DNA from: Coemansia sp. RSA 922
Taxonomy: Eukaryota > Kickxellomycota > Kickxellomycetes > Kickxellales > Kickxellaceae
Reading direction: 5' to 3'
Assembly (NCBI GenBank): GCA_027577415.1
Contig: JANBQS010000118.1
Span: 1 to 33,470, forward strand
DNA: 33,470 nucleotides
The notes beneath the pieces were generated by a model that worked only from the letters and a program-made list of their open reading frames with translations, made no database searches and was not told the origin of the DNA. This document shows positions 9,501-15,474 of this stretch, one piece after another. The translations under genes were made by a program, and so were the position numbers. The number at the start of each line of letters is the position of its first letter. Within the stretch, counting starts at the first letter, position 1.

Positions 9501-9631
9501 ACGTGGTTGCCGACTGGAACTATTCGCCGCCATACTGGTCTGACTCCAAAAAGTACTCGCTGGAAAATATGCTTGAAGTAAGGACCTTCAATGCCGACAA
9601 CCGTTTGAAGGACTCGCTTGCTTCAGAATAG
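6560..9631 (+). CDS. IML2: TTC39/Iml2-family TPR-like protein
   Basis: This 1,023-residue protein belongs to the Iml2/TTC39 outer-membrane family (DUF3808). Yeast Iml2 is linked to lipid droplets and clearance of protein inclusion bodies; mammalian TTC39B affects sterol metabolism. A serine/acid-rich disordered N terminus (about 1-110) precedes a helical block starting near residue 113 (TGVELAMRAVWLFLDSDFEQ). A second disordered insert (about 190-345) follows, then the main helical repeat body from about 353 (WHVLKTMTPTQRHAELVHAE) to the end. Recognisable family segments are GWHVRSAYATYRGCYAYIQ and GNLYLALV. The frame stays open upstream to an ATG at 6365, but that part is encoded by T-rich leader and is excluded. 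It is longer than yeast Iml2 because of the inserts. There is no intron. The symbol is by homology. Confidence 0.88.
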   Translation: MEFTTRDKQATPLGRKSARASDSAMSLPHDNMASESESNDDEGDSDQFFEASEGAQPANKATDSRASTATSVSAMSSPVFFHSPSPASAADSSASRPRASIIAGVDADDSLQTGVELAMRAVWLFLDSDFEQIEILLNKKRHSLLYASEGYAAIQYLRAMMTFTREAVSSAQKAAESTINLTAYYRKPRGVGALLSGPASRSASPQVDSGRPPRNTHSFPFRSSEKETPNESSSTSHKSGWLHMDSPRLSLRAKKGKRGGGPVESGIASTPGSFVSMDCATFHGKHEIDSDMLDAKFGDLQSEEGSAYMSDSGAEEKLDRPPQRSWTSGLTGVADSLIGIVRAGTQAVGISKPEWHVLKTMTPTQRHAELVHAEAYLVRAVLNVASGDGVMAVLKEGWHVRSAYATYRGCYAYIQDVYSEGGTVDDHFVSGTYLGMGIFNLILSMLPAKLLRFIELVGFSADRKLGLELLAIAAGWRSDPGISHLMDPPPTASDGRAKLGIHPCGMGLRSEFCSIVLQVYHVFLCSDLFLGYPNLPLVDAVLRHAVESHPRGLIFMYFDGRLLMSRTHLDDAIGRFSELIHQGKGAVKDMHLGTEARIEKTPDSMTESLLINELSALDLDGTPLDDAASSLPKAGVSGSAVPSANEWRQLQYLGYWERSLCLMSLGRWMEAAEGFNTLRKENNWNKGVYTYALAACIWEHYLTLSDGVAATDPSQTSEEQRRLLAIVRLLMELVPTLKRKVAGKSIPVEKFVIRKASKFRQQEDFLLRPGLELLHVWNLYSKMPHARLLVLRDEVDAEIARLGDKEAYRHEFYYDDLAVLLMTKGCVLRELAYPTYISTLSSRATTAQHEFALEGASLPELAPLATDSLLRLLRLVPLIERDHYLGVLARFHLGNLYLALVSEKSHQTDWARAHWKCILSGKPLNSPPFLSTDEYHAHVERVSGLGSNNTKGHGAVPGCEVEEGILQASGHSSLAFYNKTHVVADWNYSPPYWSDSKKYSLENMLEVRTFNADNRLKDSLASE

Positions 9632-9791
9632 GGTATTCTTTCTCTTGGTTACAATATACTTGAAATTTTGAAGCATATTTATGTGGTGATTTTTTTATTT
9701 ATAGACTAGGGTAAAAAAAAAACTTTTATACTAGTAGACTAGGTGTCATAGCAAGCTTCACAAATGTGTCTGGAGTACGTTTATCAGGATG
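9632..9791. terminator. 3' flank between TTC39/Iml2 and the accessory island
   Basis: AT-rich sequence follows the TAG stop with T runs, TATTTATAG and an A9 tract near 9713-9721. It probably holds the polyadenylation region of the TTC39/Iml2 gene and marks a clear fall in GC content at the island edge. Confidence 0.4.
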
Positions 9792-9993
9792 TCATTCATG
9801 CTCTTCGCCACATACTTCAACCACTTGCACCTCCTCACTGCCAAGGTTTGGCCAACAATGAAGTTTCAACAGAAACGGTTTTCCCTTCACTGGGTATGAC
9901 CACATGGATATAATAGCCATCCATGTTATAAGTACCAGGCACTACATTGGTAAATCTACTCCATTCGTCGGCATACAAGGTATTTATTAACTA
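9792..9993 (-). pseudogene. Broken copy of orphan family B
   Basis: On the minus strand, 9835-9990 encodes a stretch aligning to the family B genes at 10282 and 11295. ADEWSRFTNVVPGTYNMDGY then YIHV matches their W-x-x-LT-x(3)-PG-x-YNMG-x-YYIH core, and VSVETSLL matches VIVETSAS. The frame is interrupted by TAG at 9991-9993 upstream and TGA at 9835-9837 downstream. An acidic tail (SEEVQVVEVCGEEHE, ending at 9792) continues in another frame. One stop and one frameshift therefore separate pieces of a former gene. Homologous sequence further upstream is not clear, so the 5' part may be lost. Confidence 0.7.
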
Positions 9994-10281
9994 ATAGTAT
10001 AACACAAGTTCTTGTAGGCTAGGTGTCCTGATGGTCTTACAAAGAATGGTCAGCCTACCTCATTGAAAGTGAAAAATGTGGTCTGCCTATGCGTATTGCC
10101 TGAAATGTACAATGAACGTCAGCAAAATATGACAGGTTCACAGGTCGTTGCTTACATTGTTAAACCAAATAGTTATTTGTTCATACTCTTAAACAATACC
10201 AGCGACAAATACTATAAAACGGTGCTACTATAAGCCAATAAGAGTTATTAGGAGGCTACATGCTTAAATAAAACTGCCTTA
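9994..10281. other. Intergenic between family B copies
   Basis: AT-rich, possibly the decayed 5' part of the broken family B copy. No other feature seen. Confidence 0.35.
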
Positions 10282-10668
10282 CTAATATAGGTTAAGATTG
10301 ACATTTGTTTCGAAATATTCAACACCAAGTCCTTCGCCCTCTTCCATTTCAAATCCCTCGTCCTCATCTGCGCGCGCTTCGGCTTGGGCCTCCACATTAT
10401 TTGAGGGGTTGGGTGAGGCTGAAGTTTCGACAATAACAAAACGCCTACGGGTGAGACCGAACGCAGGACTGACATGGATGTAATAGCCGCCCATGTTGTA
10501 AGAACCAGGGTTTCCACTAGTAAGTCTAGCCCAATCGGGTTCATTTATGGCCGCTGGCTTTATTGGTACTATAGAATAAATATACTGACACGCATTAGTG
10601 AGTGCCAGGCTGTCGTCAGTACTCCTAAAGCTTTCTTCTCTATATGTAGGAATACTTTGGCTAGACAT
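10282..10668 (-). CDS. Orphan family B protein, copy 1
   Basis: I do not recognise this 128-residue family. The start MSSQSIP matches MPDQSIP of copy 2, which supports the chosen ATG. The core (46-66) reads W-x-x-LT-x(3)-PG-x-YNMG-x-YYIH-x-S and is shared by all three copies in the window. It resembles a short beta-rich module. A VIVETS strand follows, then an acidic tail (100-120) rich in Glu/Asp. There are no signal peptide, membrane segments or known catalytic motifs, so a small soluble protein is likely. It sits in the same orientation as all other island genes. Codons are moderately AT-rich. The stop is TAG. Confidence 0.7.
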   Translation of the reverse strand: MSSQSIPTYREESFRSTDDSLALTNACQYIYSIVPIKPAAINEPDWARLTSGNPGSYNMGGYYIHVSPAFGLTRRRFVIVETSASPNPSNNVEAQAEARADEDEGFEMEEGEGLGVEYFETNVNLNLY

Positions 10669-11294
10669 GCTTCAATAATTGATACTTGCTAGAAGTTGTA
10701 AGAAATATAATGGAGAGCTAAGAGAATAATGAGGAGTAGAGAAGCAGGAGAAAAAAAAGTGCTTAACGGCGGACGCCTATTTTATATTCTTGGCCTAGCT
10801 ACTTGACCAAGTCTCACTCAGCGGCACAAAAAGGCAGTCATGTTCTTTTGAAAAAAAAAAAAAACTATTACACAGTGCTTGATTTGAGTTGGGATGGTTG
10901 GGGGCGCTGCTCACCATCCCCTCACTTGGAAGTCTCCCTTTGAGGGATGGAGTTTTTCCTGCTTTGACCAACACCCTCCTTTTTGGGGCGGCACTGGGTT
11001 TTTCGTCCAGGTGAGGCTCCATAGAAAATAGTAAAATTTTATTTACCAAGCTGCCAGCTTAGTATTCACCTGGCGCCGTTGCCTACACAGAGCGGTAACA
11101 TGTTCAAGCATGGTCGTGCTTTGCAGCATTGGTAATAGCACAACTATTTCTTAGCATTTGTTTATTGACTAGAATAAGACATAAATGCTAGTAAGCTATG
11201 CGCCATGGCAAAATTTAGTAGGTGCATTCAATTCTCCTCCCAAAAGGTTGAGGAGCACAGTTTGCCAACAGTTTGCCAACAGTTTAGTATGTCA
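10669..11294. other. Intergenic with a weak ORF candidate
   Basis: A minus-strand frame (about 10795-11049, ATG at Met10 of the frame) would encode a basic peptide with KAGKTPSLKGRLPSEG. Its local GC content exceeds its flanks, and it contains a GGGATGG/CCATCCC inverted repeat (10891-10897 and 10914-10920). I cannot assign it; it may be a mobile-element fragment. The region also contains the promoter of family B copy 1 and a short CAGTTTGCCAA tandem repeat near 11260-11284. Confidence 0.3.
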
Positions 11295-11666
11295 TTACGT
11301 ACACAGGAAATATTCACACTCAGCGTATCCCTCATCTATTTTCTCGCATACTTCGTCGTCTTTCTTGTTTACTCTGTTTTCGCCATAGTCCTGTGAGGGA
11401 ATGGGTTCAGGCAATAATGTAACTTTGACAGTGACACGCTCGCACCTGCCATATTTCTTGGTACTTATATGAATGTAGTAGCTGCCCATGTTATAAACAC
11501 CTGGAATTACATTGGTGAGTCCGGTCCATTCTACGTCAGACAAGGTTTCTGCTTTCTCACTAGGTGTTATAGAGGAAACATACCGTCCTGCATCCAAGTG
11601 TGCCTTACCTTTGACAGTGCTCTTAAATTTTCTCTGTTCGCATTTGGGAATACTTTGATCAGGCAT
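11295..11666 (-). CDS. Orphan family B protein, copy 2
   Basis: This 123-residue paralogue of the protein at 10282 has the N terminus MPDQSIP and the core EWTGLTNVIPGVYNMGSYY then IH (46-66), identical to copy 1 at the YNMG-x-YYIH hallmark. The tail is acidic but, unlike copy 1, carries cysteines (107, 117, 122). The open frame extends upstream to 11813 through a hydrophobic stretch. Alignment with copy 1 and the shared QSIP start favour the ATG at 11666, and the upstream T-rich part is probably leader. The stop is TAA. The copies are strongly diverged outside the core, so the duplication is old or evolution is fast. Function is unknown. Confidence 0.7.
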   Translation of the reverse strand: MPDQSIPKCEQRKFKSTVKGKAHLDAGRYVSSITPSEKAETLSDVEWTGLTNVIPGVYNMGSYYIHISTKKYGRCERVTVKVTLLPEPIPSQDYGENRVNKKDDEVCEKIDEGYAECEYFLCT

Positions 11667-11824
11667 AATACAATATTTATTTACTATGTTCGCACAGGTG
11701 GATAGAAAAACAAATAAAAAAATGTAAAAAAAAATCGAGTAGGAAGAAGAAAATCCGAGCGGCTTTGTAGAAAAGCAGTCAATGCCTCTTGTCCACATGA
11801 TTGCCAAGTGCACCCAAAGACTTT

Positions 11825-12882
11825 AGCTGGCCGCATGAACGCAGCACGTCGTAAATTGCAACCCAATTTTAACCAGTTGCTGGTGGACAAGTATGTTTAT
11901 AAAAGTATTGGAAAGCAAGTAAAATTAGCTGACTGATGGAAATAAACTACTGTATAGGCAGCATACCAATTCTATGGCTATTCTTGCTTGGTAGCCTTTA
12001 CAATGGCCTTCTTGGACGAGTCGTGTATGATGTACATACACCAAGCTGCTGTGTATATAACGGCAGTATACAGGCCTAACACGCTTCCGTAAGGGATAAA
12101 TGAGTGTAGAGTAAACACCAAAGTTGCAGGCACAAGTCCAATTAGCACAGCAGCAAGGGGTCCAGTAATTGGGAATCGCGTTTGCGACAGAGCCAATGCC
12201 AGAACCAATGGTACAGCAAACCTCAGTATATGGCACTTTAAAGCACTATGATCGGTAAAGCCAAGAGCTGGTCCACTGTCGAATAGAACTTGTGAATAGA
12301 AAGCATACCATTCTAACGAATCCATGCATTTGCCCAACCGCTTGCGTACAGCACAACGTATGGCATACAACAGATAGCTGGTGTAAAACGCAAAGAATAG
12401 AAACATGGTAGTTCTAGAGTCGGCGTTTCCAATACTGCGGGGAATGAAATACGCAAATATCATCTCGCCCAAGCCATAAATAAAAGCGGACCGAGCCTGG
12501 AACACAAATTGGGCACCCAGAGCATTATGCAGTACGGTCGTCTTTGCCTCGTTCACTGGGGTGCTCTGAAAATACTGACAGCTACCAAGGTCTCTAATAG
12601 TTTCTTCCAATTCAAGGTCATTGGGCGAAGTATGTTTTCCAACGTTTAACTTGATATCTGAGCTGACGGTGTTACGCTCTTCGTTGGAGTATTCTGTCGC
12701 CATATGCAAGTTTCAAATAATAAAATGGAACTAATTTGCTGGAAAAATAAAATTCAAGAAGAAGAGTAGGCCATATTCAAAAATGCCAAGAGGTGTTGTA
12801 TTCCGCATTTCAAAGGACCTTTGCATGCCAAAGAATACCTTTGACCAAAGCTGAAAGCAAAGAGCATCTTTCAACAAAGCCA
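11825..12882. repeat. Tandem duplication unit 1 (family A copy 1 plus flanks)
   Basis: A segment of about 1.06 kb is repeated directly at 13021-14073. Homology begins at AGCTGGCCGCATGAA (AGTTGGCCGCATGAA in the other unit). It continues through CAGTTGCTGGTGGACAA, TTTATAAAAGTATTG and the whole family A gene. It ends in the upstream flank at GCAAAGAGCATCTT followed by ACAAAGCC. Flanks outside these limits differ. Confidence 0.85.
11978..12703 (-). CDS. Orphan family A multi-pass membrane protein, copy 1
   Basis: This 241-residue protein of unknown function starts MATEYSNEE; the ATG at 12703 is shared with copy 2 and a preceding TTG is ignored. A hydrophilic N terminus (1-60) ends in the family-conserved VLHN. 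About five hydrophobic segments follow: 72-88, 98-116, 159-173, 181-201 and 206-227. Conserved blocks are LEWYAFYSQVLFDSGPA (130-146), HSALKCHIL (152-160), RFPITGPLA (176-184) and TLVFTLHSFIPYG (194-206). The end is basic. The C-terminal half is far better conserved between copies than residues 62-120. It lies within a tandem duplication, on the same strand as family B. I know of no matching family. Confidence 0.75.
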   Translation of the reverse strand: MATEYSNEERNTVSSDIKLNVGKHTSPNDLELEETIRDLGSCQYFQSTPVNEAKTTVLHNALGAQFVFQARSAFIYGLGEMIFAYFIPRSIGNADSRTTMFLFFAFYTSYLLYAIRCAVRKRLGKCMDSLEWYAFYSQVLFDSGPALGFTDHSALKCHILRFAVPLVLALALSQTRFPITGPLAAVLIGLVPATLVFTLHSFIPYGSVLGLYTAVIYTAAWCMYIIHDSSKKAIVKATKQE

Positions 12883-13020
12883 AAGGCATAGAGCAGTCAA
12901 AGTCTTTGGCTTGGTGCGTTGAGCTGGGAGCCCTGCCGCCAACTGCTGCTACCATGTCCAGCCGTTAGAGCTCAACTGTTGCTACATAAATGTAGCTAAA
13001 CGCCTTGTCGTAATCGGATT
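12704..13020. promoter_or_regulatory. Upstream region of family A copy 1
   Basis: This holds the promoter side of copy 1. The first about 180 bp are inside the tandem duplication and align with 13894-14073 (for example ATGCAAGTTTC, AAATAATAAAATGGAACTA and AAAGCAAAGAGCATCTT). The remaining about 140 bp are unique spacer. Confidence 0.45.
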
Positions 13021-14073
13021 AGTTGGCCGCATGAAGATAGAATATCTTAAATTGCAGCCCAATTTGAACTAGTTGCTGGTGGACAAATATGTTTATAAAA
13101 GTATTGAAAGACAAGTAAAACTAGCTGATTGACAGAAATACACTACTTTATAGGCAGTTCACCAATTCTACGGCTATTCTTGCTTCGCAGCTCGTACAAT
13201 GACACTATTGAACGAGTCATGAGTACGGTAGACCAACCAAGCCGATGTATATAAAACGGCAGTATACAGGCCTAACATGTTTCCGTAAGGAATAAGTGAG
13301 TGTAGTGTAAATACCAAAGTTACAGGTATAATTCCAAGTAGAGCAGTTCCAAGGGGTCCAGTGATCGGGAATCGCGGTTGCAATGTAGCCAGTGCCAACA
13401 CCAATGGGACAAGAGCCATCAATATATGGCACTTTAAAGCACTATGATCTGTATGACCAGGTGCTGGTCCACTGTCGAATATAACTTGTGAATAGAAAGC
13501 GTACCATGCTAATGAATGCTTGAGATTACCTAGCTGCTTGCGTATAGCCGAATAAACAATAAAACCCAAGATGAAAATGTTAAGCGCGATAATTAGGTAA
13601 AAAGAAACTCCCGATGTGACAGTGACAGTGCCAATGCTGCGGCGAAGGACATGCGCTAACCCCATTTCGACTAAGCCAAACCAAAACTGGATGAAAAACT
13701 GTTCACTCAAAGCATTATGCAGTACTATCGTCTTTGCCACGGTCATTGGAGTGCTCTGGAAAAACAGATAGCTACCAAGACCTCTCGTGGCTTCTTTCGA
13801 TTGCAGATCATTGGGCGATGGATGTCTTTCAATATGTAGCTTGACATCCGACCTGGCGGTACCACGCTCTACGATACAATACATTGTCGCCATATGCAAG
13901 TTTCGAATAATAAAATGGAACTAGTTTATTGGAAAGTAAAATGCAAGAAGAAGAAGAAAAGTGGACATTCTCAAAAAATAAGTGCCAAGAAAAAAATGCT
14001 GTTTAAAAGCCTTCGCTTGTCAAAGTACGTCTTTGAACAAAGCCGAAAGCAAAGAGCATCTTTTAACAAAGCC
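13021..14073. repeat. Tandem duplication unit 2 (family A copy 2 plus flanks)
   Basis: This is the direct-repeat partner of 11825-12882, in the same orientation, separated from it by about 140 bp. It contains family A copy 2 and matching 5' and 3' flanks, including the conserved TATAAAAG at 13094-13101 (11898-11905 in unit 1). Confidence 0.85.
13174..13893 (-). CDS. Orphan family A multi-pass membrane protein, copy 2
   Basis: This 239-residue close paralogue of copy 1 has the same layout: hydrophilic N terminus with SPNDL and VLHNAL, then about five hydrophobic segments. The most conserved parts are WYAFYSQVIFDSGPA, TDHSALKCHIL, RFPITGPLG, TLVFTLHSLIPYG and GLYTAV. Residues about 62-115 (first two membrane segments and the loop between them) barely align with copy 1, so divergence is concentrated there. 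Start ATG at 13893 and stop TAG correspond exactly to copy 1. Function is unknown; with five predicted segments and no catalytic motif, a membrane scaffold, channel-like or allorecognition-like role would be guesswork. Confidence 0.75.
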   Translation of the reverse strand: MATMYCIVERGTARSDVKLHIERHPSPNDLQSKEATRGLGSYLFFQSTPMTVAKTIVLHNALSEQFFIQFWFGLVEMGLAHVLRRSIGTVTVTSGVSFYLIIALNIFILGFIVYSAIRKQLGNLKHSLAWYAFYSQVIFDSGPAPGHTDHSALKCHILMALVPLVLALATLQPRFPITGPLGTALLGIIPVTLVFTLHSLIPYGNMLGLYTAVLYTSAWLVYRTHDSFNSVIVRAAKQE

Positions 14074-14225
14074 GTCTACGCATGTCTTGAGTAGTTGAAC
14101 ACCATGGTGTAATGGAACTTTCCAATTTATTGGAATGTATGTGTACTCGCACGCATTAGAAATGGTATCAAAATTTGTACTACTACTTGACGTTGTGCAC
14201 ATAGACATTATTGCAGCTACTATGC
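14074..14225. other. Intergenic between family A copies 2 and 3
   Basis: AT-rich unique spacer with no gene seen. It is the 3' flank of copy 3. Confidence 0.35.
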
Positions 14226-14984
14226 TCAGGGTGTCTTGTTCTTAACAGCAATTTGCTTAAAAGTTCTGCATACACTATATAGGAAGTATATGGCCATGTA
14301 AGCAACAGCAGTGAACACGTTTTGCATGCTTGCATAGGGCATAAAAGCATGCAGAACAAACACCAAAGCGACACTCACACAGCCACACAACGAGATGGCT
14401 AGAGCTCCAGTGGCCGGGTACCTTGACTGCATTGTAAGCAGCAAGAGCATGAATGGGATGGCGACCAAAAGCACGGTGCACTTTACAGCAGCCAATTCAC
14501 CAGCACCAGCAAGCGAACGGTGTTCAAGCCATACTTGAGAGAAGAAAGGAAGCCACACCCAGTTACGCTTGAACTCGGATAGGCGACCCTTGACAAATAT
14601 GAAAATTGCGTGAGCCGCAAGCATAGTCGTGAAAAACATTGTGCTTTGTATGACTGTAATCCCCCAAGACCTCTTTTCAGTTGGGAAATCAACGTCCACC
14701 ATCATCGAAATTAGCATGGAAGCGTTTATAGGAAAGTGAAGGTAGTTTAGGGCTACGTACAGCGCGAGAAACAAGCGATGGTATAGTTGTTCAAAGTAGT
14801 GAACTCGCAGAAAGTTGTGAAGCACCTTAACATCGACCTCAGGCAACGAGGCAAATAGTCAGCTAAATATGCTAGTGAGACCTTTCTTGACATCCTTGTT
14901 ATTCAAGTCGTTGCTTGGGTCGTTGTCCTTGACACGTAGCCTGGTGCCAGCGTTTAGGTCCAAGACGCAATAAGTAGAATCCAT
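14226..14984 (-). pseudogene. Orphan family A, copy 3, with in-frame TGA
   Basis: This diverged paralogue reads in one frame from ATG 14984 (MDSTYCVLDLN) to a TGA at 14226 and is interrupted by a TGA at 14859-14861 (codon 42). Before the stop, DPSNDL and KKGLTS align with SPNDL and RGLGS of copy 2. After it, VLHN, FFSQVW, AAVKC, RYPATGALA and LVFVLHAFMPYAS align with both copies. Either it is a recent pseudogene or a 54-nt intron (GTCAAG to CCTGAG, with a good CTGAC branch sequence) removes the stop and keeps the frame. The GTCAAG donor is weak, and the removed stretch aligns with coding sequence in the other copies, which favours a stop mutation. The frame after the TGA has no other disruption for 210 codons. 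Confidence 0.65.
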
Positions 14985-15474
14985 TTTTGTCAGTAAGAGA
15001 GTAAATGCGAATATTGCAGAGCTATGTTTGTAAAAAAAAGAACAAATAGTGAGATGAGGAGAAAGTGGTCTGCTCTTCAGAGGTAGCAAGACAGACATTT
15101 TGTAGTGGGTGTCTCGGCGACTGCGGTCTTGCTAAAAAAAAAAAACCAAAAAAAAATCGTCATGGCTTTTTAAAAAAATGTCGAACGAGACTCGCGCCAA
15201 CGTCCACGCTCAGCGCAGCAAGCAAATGATTGTAGTGGTACGGTTTTTGTGCCGAGCTGTTTCCATGCCTGATCTGGTCATTAGTAATAAATGGCTCAGC
15301 GGGTTTCTGTGAGCCGAGTCATGGTGCTGCGGGTACGCCACTGCCATTTCCCTGAATGTGTCTGCCTTCCTTTTTTGCCTTTGGTTTTGTTCATTTGCCT
15401 AAATTCCTTTTGTTTTTACATTTGTGCATCTTCTTTGCCTTGACTGTACATTTGCATACCTCCTTTCTTTCAAT
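14985..15474. promoter_or_regulatory. Divergent region, family A copy 3 / FAF2-like gene
   Basis: The 490 bp between divergent starts contain A-rich tracts (15133-15163) and a hairpin GGCTCA/TGAGCC around 15293-15315. A long pyrimidine-rich leader lies directly upstream of the FAF2-like ATG, as expected for a highly expressed fungal gene. No specific operator seen. Confidence 0.4.

Noticed and set aside
11667..11813. Hydrophobic upstream extension of family B copy 2 as a signal peptide
   Set aside because: It has no credible ATG at its start, is not shared with copy 1, and the QSIP start is common to both copies.
2846..12900. Shared GCAGTCA upstream of several orphan genes (near 2846, 10830, 11775, 12893)
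   Set aside because: A 7-mer is expected about four times in 33 kb counting both strands, spacing to the starts varies (about 110-280 bp) and one site is in the opposite orientation.
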